Made by a program: the position numbers and the translations under genes. The notes under the pieces are model-generated. The model was not told the origin of the DNA and made no database searches. It was given only the letters and a program-made list of their open reading frames with translations. Below, in pieces: positions 43,693 to 53,885 of a DNA stretch of 64,000 bases. The stretch spans positions 867,501 to 931,500 of the forward strand of contig WPIO01000100.1 in the NCBI GenBank assembly GCA_009760855.2, in the 5' to 3' direction. How positions within the stretch are numbered: position 1 is the stretch's first letter; each line of letters starts with the position of its first letter. The DNA is from Cristatella mucedo. Lineage: Eukaryota > Bryozoa > Phylactolaemata > Cristatellidae.

Positions 43693-44241
43693 CATCTACA
43701 TGCATACACATATCTTCTGCCATGTAGAAGCCAGGCACAAAGTATGTGTAAGAGTGTATACACGTACACGACGTCTCGCGCGCTACCGTGCTCGCCGCAG
43801 AGTTGTTTCCGAAGATTGGCCGTGCCCTCAACGAGGACAGTCACCGTCGGAGATTCCATGCTTCGAAGTCGGTGAAGATTGATCCAAGGAAAGAAAGATC
43901 GAATGGAACAAGATCCACGCCGCCGCGCCGAGCCTCGGAGCCGAAGCTGCGCTACGATCGCACTGCGGCTCTCAAAACGCTGCGTCGTCGCTGCCAGCAC
44001 GATGACCCGACGGCAACATCGTTACTCATCGGATTGCGATCTCCCATTAAACTGCCAGCCATTCCTGGCAGCGATTTCGCTGGCATGCCGGTGACGCGGC
44101 TCTCGGCCTGAGGGGAGCGCACTCACCGTGTCCAGGCTGGACCTCCGAGCGACGGCAACGACAGCTGCACGGGACGATAGCAACGATGCGTGAGCCGCCG
44201 CCGCCGCCTCAGCTGCTCGATGGTGCATCGCGTCGAGACGC

Positions 44242-44280
<39 letters not shown>

Positions 44281-45349
44281 CACGCGTCCCCTAGGCTAAG
44301 AGCCGGCAGGAGAGGCGCGAAGTCTGACCGCGGCCGTTTCCTCGAGCTCCTAAACCCGATGCTAAGCACGAGCGCACGCTGCATTCGCTGCTGCGCACGT
44401 GCCGTCCGTCCGGCGGCCGTCTGTGGGAAGCGGACGCGTAGCCGGCGGCGCCTCGTCGGCGGCGACGGCGAACTCGGTCGGTCGGTCGGCGGCGTGGGGC
44501 GGCGGCGGCGGCTGCAGCGCGGCCACCCGCCGCCCCCCCCCGTCACCCCACGGCCGATGCTAGCGCGAGGACGGACGCGCCACCTGCACGTAGCAGAGCG
44601 GCTACGCAGGGTCGATCGCGGGCCGTGGGCGAACGCCGGTGCCAAATTAATCGAACACGGGCTCCGAGGCTCCAATCCTCCCTCCCCCCAAGAAGAATTC
44701 GAGGCAAGCGCGGGCCGCGAAAGCCAATTGGCGAGCGCGAGCGCTCCGCACAGTCAAAGCGAAACCGGAAATAGTCGCCAGTACATCCAGCAGCATGCGA
44801 CCGGAGAGCGGCCAAGAACGGGAGAGATATGCCATCAGCGGTCGCAAGTTCCCAGGTCTCGAGCGGTGCAAAGTGAAGGGCTCGATCGGCCCCGGGTTTA
44901 TGGCTGCCGAAGATAATCGTAACTTCCTGTTCAAAAATATGTCGCCTCTAACTTGAAGTCGATTGTGCAATTGCAGGCCGCTACTCGGACGACGATGCAG
45001 CCGGTCGCGACGCCGCGTCCTCGCTAGCTGCCGCTCCTCCGCCGCCCGCCCCGCTCTCGAATCCGGCTCTCAGCGGTCGCAGACGCAGAGCAGAAAAGGC
45101 GACCGGAAATGGCCGCTCCTCGACGCGCAGCAGCAGCAGCAGGGTCCGCTGCTCAATACTCAATAGCGGGAGGGGGGAGGAATGCGAGACGGCTAGGATC
45201 CGATTAGTAGAGCTGTGCAACAAGAACTGCCTGCGCCGCCACCGCCATTGCCGAGAGCAGCCGCCTCGCCTCGGGACCGGCGTTTGGGTCGGAGCAGCGG
45301 CGGCGCCGTGTGCATAAACGGCGCGACGGTTCTCGGATAAAAGGCAGAG
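43693..45349. other. No recognisable gene; strongly CpG-rich
   Basis: Multiple overlapping open frames on both strands (217 codons minus, 185 plus) consist mostly of Arg, Ala, Pro and Ser runs around a GGC repeat. No domain is recognised. It resembles a CpG island without an identified transcript. Confidence 0.4.
44241..44282. repeat. (GGC)n trinucleotide repeat
   Basis: About 12 near-perfect GGC units within CpG-rich DNA. Confidence 0.93.
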
Positions 45350-45351
45350 AA

Positions 45352-45648
<297 letters not shown>

Positions 45649-46009
45649 TGCTTGTGCACAGGTGCCATCGGGTAGCTCGCCACCCAGTCCCGTTAGTTCG
45701 CGGCAAGTCCCGACGGCGGGCCGCGCCAGGAGCGCCCCTGGGTGCCTTCGCCAATTTCGGCGGCTATATCGGCGGCGAGACGTTGCCGCTTTTGACGATT
45801 ACGTCACGGCGCATCTCGAGCACTGGCCGGCGGCGAGCTCCGCCCACGAGGAGGCACCGAGCGCCGTCTGGCGGCGGCGGCCAAGGCGTGACCTCGACGT
45901 CGCGTCTCGGCCCGTCTCGGGGCACCCCGACCGCCGCAGCGCAGGCGCTGCCGCGCGAAGCTTCTGGGTTCAGGTCCTGTCATCTCGCGGACAGGCGCGA
46001 GAGGACGGA
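45649..46009. other. No recognisable gene; GC-rich
   Basis: Open frames continue out of the microsatellite. No motif is recognised. Confidence 0.4.
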
Positions 46010-46200
46010 TGATAATAACAACATTAATAGTAATAAAATTAGATATAGCGCTTTTAGAGAACTCAATCTCTTTCTTGGGAAACTTTACATTTGCTGCAAG
46101 GGAAGCACGATCGAATGGTTAGTGGTAGCGTGCTCAATGGACAACAAGCATAATGTGGTTACGGGTGACATGCGCAGGGTCAGCATGCATGGTCGGTGGC
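46010..46200 (-). mobile_element. LINE-A 3' UTR fragment
   Basis: Plus strand shows AGAGAACTCAATCTCTTTCT, TTTGCTGCAAGGGAAGCACG, ATAATGTGGTTACGGGTGAC. The preceding ATAATAACAACATTAATAGT is the reversed ATT tail. Confidence 0.83.
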
Positions 46201-47118
46201 GTAGGCCCAACTCGATCACGCCAAGGACACCGCAAAAGGGTAGCAATAGCCACTCTGAGCAACGCCGTGCACAAGCACGCGCTACGCGCGAGCCCGGCGG
46301 ACACTCGCTTCCATGCCTTATTCGACGCTCGTACTGTCGTGCTCGTGCTCCGTCGGGATCTCGCGAGAGAGAAAGAGAGAAAGAGAGTGAGAGAGAGACA
46401 GAGCTCTTTGCTGAATTGAGATAGACCTCGTGGCAGGCGCGAACTGTCTTATTAGTCCTGCGAACGCTCTGTCGCAGCGGCTGTAGCCTCATGCCACAAA
46501 CGAAGCGTACGCAACAGGCGCCAGTCCTAGGAAGCGCGTGACAAATACTGGCGAGAGCGTCAGCAATCAAGCAAGGAAGGTAAGCTGATTGAAAATGCCT
46601 CAGTTCTTCAGCCGCAGAAGTATTTGCCGATCTGTGGAGTGGGCTATGCAATAAACAAAATTCCCACTGCAGGATTGCAAATCGCGGCCTGGGTCTGAGC
46701 GAGCGAGCTCTTGAGACCCGCCCGTTCTGTCGTAATATAACAGTTCTATATCGTTAATTTAAATCAGTTCATTCCGTGGCCAAGGAGAAGCACGTTTTTA
46801 CAGCCTGGCCGTGACATGAGCTAAAAGCTCGAAGTGAATTTGACTGACCGTAGCTACAGAGGCGCCCATTACACGTGGTCTAAGCCAACAATTGCGATGT
46901 ATCCGCTTTCGGTGCTTTTTTTCAGGAATCACTGAGGATCTCAGACAGTGTCAGAACCCTATAAATTTAGCCTGCCCTCGTCGTCTCGCTGCCCCCCTCC
47001 AGCCCCTCTGCCGATGTTAATAAAAGAATAGATAAAATAATAAATTGAATATATTAATAAAATAAATAAATTATATTAAATTAAATTAATTTAGTACATT
47101 AATAAAAGAAGCCTACGG
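46201..47118. other. No recognisable gene
   Basis: Short GA-rich patch at 46,365-46,402 and AT-rich DNA at 47,020-47,110. No domain is recognised. Confidence 0.45.
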
Positions 47119-47429
47119 CAGCGGTTCTTAGCCTGTGGGTCGCGACCCCGTTTGGGGGTCGAATGACCCTTTCACAGGGGTCGCCTAAGGTCATCGAAAA
47201 ACACGAACATTTCCGATGGTCTTACGAACCGAGACAGCGTTCCTCTATCCGTCTCCAAATGGGTCCACCCACACGCAGATACGTCCGCATACGAGTACTC
47301 GGCGTGGTGACATTGAAAAGCCGGCGAGATTATTGGCCAGGTTACGCGAGTAATTTTGTGGTTGGGGGTCGCCGCAACATGAGGAACTGTACTTAAGGTT
47401 CGCGGCATTAGGTAGGTTGAGGACCATTG
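47119..47429 (+). mobile_element. SPIN-like hAT non-autonomous element, 311 bp
   Basis: The ends are CAGCGGTTCTTAGCCTGTGG and, inverted, CAATGGTCCTCAACCTACC. The 8-bp flanks GCCTACGG (47,111-47,118) and GTCAACGG (47,430-47,437) agree at six of eight positions, consistent with an aged hAT duplication. The interior includes GGGTCGCGACCCCGTTTGGG, ACCCTTTCACAGGGGTCGCC, TTCCGATGGTCTTACGAACC and GGTTGGGGGTCGCCGCAACA. From memory this is the layout of the SPIN (SPace INvader) hAT family. No transposase is encoded. Confidence 0.88.
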
Positions 47430-47894
47430 GTCAACGGTAGGTGTTTGCTTTCGGCTACTCCGCCTCCCAAGGCGCTATCGTGCACTGACGCCGGGATTTC
47501 CTTCCTTCCTTCGTTGCAGGTTCTTATTGCATCTGTCTTTGATAAATCTCCGTCGCTGGCAGCCGTTGCAGACAGCGTCCTTCTAGGTTTCCGTAGTGAA
47601 TTGCGAACCCCTGAGGGCTTCCCCTGCGACTTCACGTCCCCTTGTTCTCGTTCCTTTAGTTTCCTCCCTCGGCGTTGCCACCCTTTCGCTCGGCGCAGAT
47701 CGTGGTCGAGCTCCTTTAGCTGCACCTCGAAGTCATTAGGATACCTTTTTTGATATAAAAAATGGAACGTGATTGACGCACGTTACAAAACGATCAAACA
47801 ACTCCCCATGCACCATTGCTCAAATCCCCTCGATTTCGGCAGGTCAATCACAATCGAACAGGTCATTGTCTCGCTAATCAAGTATTGCCTACCG
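47430..47894. other. No recognisable gene
   Basis: Opposed open frames of 108 (plus) and 105 (minus) codons overlap completely. No motif is recognised. Confidence 0.4.
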
Positions 47895-48012
47895 TGCGTT
47901 CGGTTAGACACTCTGAGCGACATGACGCGAAGACCCGATTATTGGGCGGTAATTTTGACCTGTGTTTGCTTTGACCGAGACATGGCGGAAATCAATCAAT
48001 CGTCCGACCATG
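47895..48012 (+). mobile_element. LINE-A endonuclease remnant
   Basis: TTGACCTGTGTTTGCTTTGA then CCGAGACATGGCGGAAAT (47,953-47,990) matches the ALTETWL-encoding segment at 13,376-13,408. Short and frameshifted. Confidence 0.55.
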
Positions 48013-48374
48013 GCCGACGCAACCTCGACGGAAGTCTTCCACTTCCATACCCCCAAATCATATAATTATAATAATACCTGTAGTTTGATTCGCACAGAAG
48101 AGAGCCAGCCGATGACCACCACCAACAGTTTATTACGACGCACGGAGCCGAAGGGCGCACGGCTCCCTTCGGCCCCTATTCTCACTCGACTCCTCTGCCA
48201 GGTTGGCGTTCCCTCCTCGCCCACTCCCTCCCAACCACATCTCCTCCCGTGAGTTGGCTGGAGGACAAAGCCCGCCTCTGTCCATGCCACATCGCAGCTG
48301 TGCACCGGCCCCTCTCGGTGATGCTCCTAACAGCTCACCAGTGGCTTATCAGGGGAGCCTGCATACAATACACA
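48013..48374. other. No recognisable gene
   Basis: Unclassified insert between LINE-A endonuclease fragments. Confidence 0.4.
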
Positions 48375-48455
48375 CATACATACGTACATACGAACTGCAA
48401 TACCCTCAGAGAACTAAATCTCTGTCTAGGCACTTTACAGATGCTGCATTTAAGG
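48375..48455 (-). mobile_element. LINE-A-type tail
   Basis: Plus strand CCTCAGAGAACTAAATCTCT then GTCTAGGCACTTTACAGATG. Reversed terminal stem-loop only. Confidence 0.65.
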
Positions 48456-48479
48456 AACTAGATCAATAAAAACCGGAGA

Positions 48480-49148
48480 AGTCGCCCCTGTCGCCTGTTC
48501 CTAACTCAATTACAAACCGTTAGCTGTCTTCTCGAAGCTTTATTTCGAATCTCTTGTTTTGTGTAACTCCGACAAAAAGCTGCAAATGATGGCAGTAATC
48601 TATCGCCCATCAGGCACCAAGTCCTTCCTGCAGCTAAAAGTTTTTGGATCTCATTTTGACTTGACGTGTGATAAACCAATCTTTCCTCGTTGTGGGCGAA
48701 TTTAGCATTCGTTTTGACGATTTAACTGATGTCTAAAGTGCCAAATTTTGAGCACTGACGGACTCATTTTCTCTTGTGTCTCGTGTGCATGACCCCACTC
48801 ACAAAAAGGTCACACACTCGATCAAGTTTTCTCCCACAAACATCATTCTATCATCTATTATTATCAAATGCAGCTCACCTGATCACCGGAGATCTCATTC
48901 AGTCTACAGCGTTTGCTTTCCTCTGCATGCAAAGTCGTCTGTAAAAAGCACGAAACCTGTTGACCCTAGACATCGATGCTGTCTGAGCGGAAAATAGCTT
49001 CTTCGCCCCGTGCTGCTTAATCCCCCTTACGACCTGCCATCCTTGGTAGAATGCTACAGCATGACACTAGCTGACATGCATGCTTTTAAGACACTTGCTG
49101 ACATGCTGGCACGTAGTGGGCTTAGTCAGAGGTGCAAACTCGTCAAGC
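48480..49148 (+). mobile_element. LINE-A endonuclease and linker fragment
   Basis: AVIYRPSGTKSFLQLKVFGS (about 48,593-48,653) and KKVTHSIKFSPTNIILSS match the endonuclease layout of the 20.6-kb copy. ATGACACTAGCTGACATGCA matches the linker at 21,360-21,380. Broken frame. Confidence 0.68.
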
Positions 49149-49149
49149 A

Positions 49150-49757
49150 TATTAATAATAGTAATAATAATAATGCACTTGATAAAGCGCCCTCAGAGAA
49201 CTCAATCTCTTTCTCGACGCTTTACATTTGCTACAAAGGGAAATGCGATTGAATGGTGAGTAATCTTATTCTTGATAAACAACATTACATAACATGGTTA
49301 GGGGTGACATGCACAGGGTCAGCTTGCAAATGTGGTTAGTGGCAGCATGCACAGTGTCAGCTCGCATAAACACATGAAGGACGAATCGCAGGGACCCACC
49401 AAATGCTGTCCTAAATAGGTGTGCTTTTAAGTACTTTTTAAATGCGGTTAGGTCAGGGGATGTTGTGATGGAAGTCGAGAGTGAGTTCCAGGCTTTGGGG
49501 GCAGACGAACTAAATGCACGGTCTCCAAAGGATTTGAGGTTTGTACGAGGTATTGGTAGACTGTTGGATTCCGAAAAGCGGGTGGTACGAAGCTTGGCCT
49601 GATGGGGGAGTAAATCAGAGAGACAGGCTGGAGCCAAAGAATGAAGTGACCTTAAAGTGAGCGACAAAACCTTGAAGCCAATCCGTTGTTTGACTGGGAG
49701 CCAGTGCAGGTCGACGAGGAGTAGACTCCGTAGAATGCAGCACCGTCGCGGCGGCGG
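49150..49757 (-). mobile_element. LINE-A C-terminal and 3' UTR, well preserved, with 5' GCC-repeat junction
   Basis: The minus-strand open frame 49,266-49,667 includes APACLSDLLPHQAKLRTTRF, FGDRAFSSSAPKAWNSLSTS and HLFRTAFGGSL. The plus strand starts with the reversed ATT tail (AATAATAATAATAATGCACT). The 5' end on the minus strand reads GGTGCTGCATTCTACGGAGT, preceded by a short GCC-rich run, as at 33.06 kb. Confidence 0.92.
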
Positions 49758-49792
49758 CAGCGGGTTGGGATCGTCGTCGTTTTTATCGTCGG

Positions 49793-49930
49793 TTTACGGG
49801 GTATCTCAGGACTCTGTGTGCTCGGTCCGCTTCTTTTCACAGTTTACACTCTCCCTCTTGCCGCTTTGACCCTCAACCGCAAACTAGGCTTTCACTTCTA
49901 TGCAGACGACACTCGTAGACTGATAGCAGG
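49793..49930 (+). mobile_element. LINE-A reverse-transcriptase core fragment
   Basis: GVSQDSV (frameshift) LGPLLFTVYTLPLA and LGFHFYADDT encode RT motifs B and C. The YADD catalytic box is at about 49,898-49,909. It lies head-to-head with the preceding minus-strand copy. Confidence 0.8.
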
Positions 49931-50205
49931 TCGCAAAATACGCGTCTCAGCCACGACCGCTCTGTCGTGGAGAGCTGTACTGATTATAGTAATAATGATA
50001 AAAAACAATTAATACAATTTTGTTTGCACTTCGTATTGAGTAGAGCTTAATATCTATTGGAGTGCTTAACAACTCGCTGCAAGTGAATCAATATCCACGG
50101 GTTGAGTGACATGAGTGACATGCCCTGTGTCAAGCATACAAAAGCATGCATGTATCACGCCAAGGCGCGCTGAAGAGAGCGCGGAGACACTCGCGGCCAC
50201 CGTTT
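49931..50205. other. No recognisable gene
   Basis: AT-rich then mixed DNA. Confidence 0.45.
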
Positions 50206-50350
50206 CGTAATAAAGTCTCTTTCTAGGCACTCTACATTTGCTCCAGAGGAAGCATAATCGAATGGTTATCGGTAGCATGCTGAATGAACAACAAGAATGA
50301 CGAGGTTAGAGCTGACATGCACAGAGTCAGCATGCAAATGCGGTTAATGA
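50206..50350 (-). mobile_element. LINE-A 3' end copy 1 of a tandem pair
   Basis: Plus strand: AGTCTCTTTCTAGGCACTCT, GGAAGCATAATCGAATGGTT, AGCATGCAAATGCGGTTAAT. Confidence 0.8.
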
Positions 50351-50357
50351 TAATAGG

Positions 50358-50508
50358 AATACCTTTGTTACAGCACCGTCAGAGAACTCAATCTCTTTCT
50401 AGGCACTTTAAATTTGCTGCAAAGGAAGCATGATCGAATGGTTAGTGGTAGCAATGACAACAAGCATAACACGGCGGTGAAGTGACATGCACATGGTCAG
50501 CCCTTTGA
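50358..50508 (-). mobile_element. LINE-A 3' end copy 2 of a tandem pair
   Basis: Plus strand: GAGAACTCAATCTCTTTCTA, TTTGCTGCAAAGGAAGCATG, GTGACATGCACATGGTCAGC. Same orientation as copy 1. Confidence 0.8.
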
Positions 50509-51007
50509 CTAATAACGGGCACTGAATCCAGGCGCAGGTAAGCAGGCCAAGCAGACCGGAGCAAGGATACGGATATGACTCGCTCGTCTAGCGTTGGGAC
50601 GCTCGGATCGGCGAGCGAGAGTCGCCGGCTGTCTTGGCGACGAATTTCAGCGGTCCACGGGCTTTGCAGGTTTGACGCGGGTCGCACCGGGCGGCGGCGG
50701 CGAACAGCGGCGGCGGCCGCAGCTGCTGACGACGCCCTTGATGGAACGCGCCGACACGTCGTCGTCAGCCTCGAGTAGGGAGCAGTAGCAGCCTGCGCTT
50801 AGGGAGCAGAGCGTACATCCAGTCCGCTGCCTCGCGACAAGAATCTTCGAGAAGTGGGCGACGCCGGGTCGACCGTGAGTCGGTACGCACCGATTGGCAT
50901 CCTCGCCGCTACAACTGTGCCAGCCGCCGGAGAAGGCAAATTTGTCACGAGGTCGATTCGGCCTGACGGACTGAGCAGATGAATGGAGGCTGGCTGCTGA
51001 ACGGAGC
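50509..51007. other. No recognisable gene; GC-rich
   Basis: Short GCGGCGGCG runs and opposed open frames. No domain. Confidence 0.4.
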
Positions 51008-51345
<338 letters not shown>

Positions 51346-52182
51346 TGAGAGAGTAAGAGATCGCCAAGTGAGCGGTGATGGAGAAGAGCTAGCGGCGTCG
51401 CTAATGGCACTCGTTTTTGCCGCCTTCTTCCAGCGCAACCGAGCTAGTCCTACCCCCCCCCCACAGCGTTCCGGCTAAACAACCTTGGCGACGGTGCACG
51501 CCACGTGACCAATAATCTCGGCCGACGCCTGGGCAGATGTCGCTATATTACAAGCGCAGAACGAGCGAGCGTAGCAGATAGCCGCCGCAAGCCGCGTTCG
51601 CATGCGGGACCAGCTCCTCCATCGGCCACTATCGCACCACACGCGTGCGTAGAACGTGGTTCCGCGGAGCCGCACAGCGTGGTGAGTATCGCGGTGCCAG
51701 CGTGCGAGCGCAGCCCCGTCGACGGGCACCGACTTCCCTCGGGAGGTGCAGCCATTGCGGCTGCGGCACTGCGAGCGCGACACTGCTAGCTGCGTTACGG
51801 CTGCGGCAGCTCTGCTCCGGTACCGGTGCTGCGGCGGTCGCGTCCGCAGCACCGGTACCGGAGCAGCGCTAGCGGCTGGGGCTACGGCACCGGCTGCAGC
51901 GCCGCATTGCTGCAGCATCCGCATTCCTTTGGCGTAACCTGCGAAGCCCAAGGGTTCGTCTGCGCCGGCAGCCGCAGACTAGCCGGAGGAGGAGGAGGAG
52001 GAGGCAGCACTAAGACGCCGCGAGTGCGCTCGCGGGCGCGCTCGCGGCAGACTTTGCAGACGTCTGCAGCGAGCGCATGTGACGTATGCAGCAGGGCTGA
52101 GCCACATCTAGCGCAGCGTGAGCGTGCGCGACAGACGCAAGGCTTCTCGCTCGCCTGCAGCCGCGAGCCGCCGAGCGGGAGC
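51346..52182. other. No recognisable gene; CpG-rich
   Basis: Overlapping Ala/Arg-rich frames in several registers. An inverted-repeat-like pair occurs at 51,815-51,865 (GCTCCGGTACCGGTGCTGCG and CGCAGCACCGGTACCGGAGC, perfect 20-bp arms separated by a short GC-rich loop). Confidence 0.5.
51815..51865. repeat. Perfect inverted repeat (20-bp arms)
   Basis: GCTCCGGTACCGGTGCTGCG at about 51,815-51,834 and its exact complement CGCAGCACCGGTACCGGAGC at about 51,846-51,865. It could form a strong hairpin or cruciform, and the arms themselves contain GGTACC and ACCGGT palindromes. Confidence 0.85.
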
Positions 52183-52424
52183 CTCAGGTCTGCGCCTCAG
52201 GTCTGCGCCTCAGGTCTGCGCCTCAGGTCTGCGCCTCAGGTCTGCGCCTCAGGTCTGCGGGTCTGCGCCTCAGGTCTGCGCCTCAGGTCTGCGCCTCAGG
52301 TCTGCGCCTCAGGTCTGCGCCTCAGGTCTGCGCCTCAGGTCTGCGCCTCAGGTCTGCGCCTCAGGTCTGCGCCTCAGGTCTGCGCCTCAGGTCTGCGCCT
52401 CAGGTCTGCGCCTCAGGTCTGCGC
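52183..52424 (+). repeat. 13-bp minisatellite, 18 copies
   Basis: Unit CTCAGGTCTGCGC, starting at 52,183 and repeating every 13 bp except one 8-bp insertion (at about 52,261), with almost no sequence divergence. Because 13 is not a multiple of 3, all three plus frames cycle through the same 13-residue peptide (VCASGLRLRSAPQ) without stops. Confidence 0.97.
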
Positions 52425-53264
52425 CGCAGCCCTCGACGCCGGAAGAGGCGCCGGAATCGTTCGCTCGCTGCCCGCGGCGTCTGCCCGCGCCCGTCGTCGT
52501 CGAGCGACCAGCGGATGCCTGGCAGCGAGCGAACGAGGCGTGCCCGCGTTCGCGGCGACTTCTGCCGACTTCTGTCGGTCGACCGTTGGGTTGACATTTC
52601 ATTTTCTCTCGAATCGCCTCGACTCCATCGATTCGCTCAAAACCTGACGATAAAGTCCTTCTCCTCTCGGGGAGGGGGGGGGACTCGCATGAAAGTCTGG
52701 CATGTCAGTGATGGACGACGGACTCCAGTTCAGTCTACTCAGCACGGTCACTATAATGAGCTTTACTCTCACTCTTTGCTTGCCCACCTCCTCGTGCGTC
52801 TTTCGCTCATGCGCTGGCGCTGCTGCTGCTGCACATGCAGCAAGATCGCACGAATCTGTGCAGCAATCTCCCAGCTGGACCACGCGCCTGCCCGCCCGCC
52901 CGCTCGCCTATCCGTCCGCCCAGCGATGGTCTCTATTCGCGCTTCTTTGACACGCCGAATTCCGCTCCGTTCGAGCTTGTTTTGGGACCGCGTGAACCAA
53001 ATTCGGCTGGGCGGTGTCCTGCTGCCATCGGATCGGCGGCAGGGCAGCAAGCAGCAAAGGCGGCTGCGGCCTCGCGGCCGTGGCAGGTGGAATGATTAAT
53101 TAGTCGCAGCTGCTCTCCCTGGCGAATGCCATCCGTCGCTCGAGAGGCAGCTTTCGCAATCTGCCTTACGACGCGGCGTGCCGCCTGCGCCGACTGCGAA
53201 GCGATTAGTTACCCTTGGTCGCACGTCGAGCCAATTACTGCCGGTCGGGTGGCCAGCAAGGTGC
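52425..53264. other. No recognisable gene; GC-rich
   Basis: Multiple overlapping open frames up to 194 codons with no motif. Confidence 0.4.
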
Positions 53265-53331
53265 AGCGAGAGAAAGAGAAAGGCAGGAAGAGAGGGAGGG
53301 ATAAAGAGAGGAGAGAGTTGAATGAGAGGGA

Positions 53332-53409
<78 letters not shown>

Positions 53410-53512
53410 AGGGAGAGAGAGGGGAAAAGAAAAGAGTGGGAGAGGAGGGCGAGGTAGATAGAGAGAAAGAGAGAGACAGAGGGGGAGAGGGGAGGAGAGA
53501 GGGAGAGATCGC
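53265..53512 (+). repeat. (GA)n-rich polypurine tract
   Basis: Nearly pure A/G. The (GA)n core is at about 53,337-53,404. Confidence 0.95.
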
Positions 53513-53566
53513 GAACTTTCAAGATGGGGCGTTGTCCATTCTTACGTCAACATATGGTAAGAAAAT

Positions 53567-53737
53567 AGCATTAGGTGATTTAACAGCCTCATTTTTATAG
53601 CTGCAGAAGAGCCATAACGGCTATCACCACTGCTTGCAGTTGGCAATGCAGGATCACTCGCTACATGATTCGAACTCACGACCTCGGTCGTGAAGAGCGA
53701 GCACATTGCCTCCAGGGCTATCAAATCCCAGTAAAAT
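53567..53737 (-). mobile_element. SINE-1 copy
   Basis: Minus strand: TGATAGCCCTGGAGGCAATG head, GTGAGTTCGAATCATGTAGC (B box), CTGCAAGCAGTGGTGATAGC, GAGGCTGTTAAATCACCTAA. Confidence 0.87.
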
Positions 53738-53739
53738 TA

Positions 53740-53885
53740 TTTATACAGCGGTTGCAGACCCTTAGCAGCTATCACCTCGCTCGCAGTGGACCCGACAGGA
53801 TTGCCAGCTAGCTGCAGGACGCAAACCCACGTGACCCGAGCAGTGGAGTGGGCGGCCTTACCCTGGGCTCCGACTCAGGGGACCC
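53740..53885 (-). mobile_element. SINE-1 copy, diverged
   Basis: Minus strand: GGGTAAGGCCGCCCACTCC head, CGTGGGTTTGCGTCCTGCAG (B-box remnant), CTGCGAGCGAGGTGATAGCT. It lies directly next to the previous copy in the same orientation. Confidence 0.6.

Noticed and set aside
44022-44675. 217-codon minus-strand frame (and 185-codon plus frame)
   Set aside because: Opposing long frames in CpG/GGC-rich DNA with Arg/Ala runs and no domain.
51826-52647. 273-codon open frame with a 13-residue repeat
   Set aside because: The repeat is the 13-bp minisatellite, open in every frame. Flanking parts are GC-rich with no motif and competing frames.
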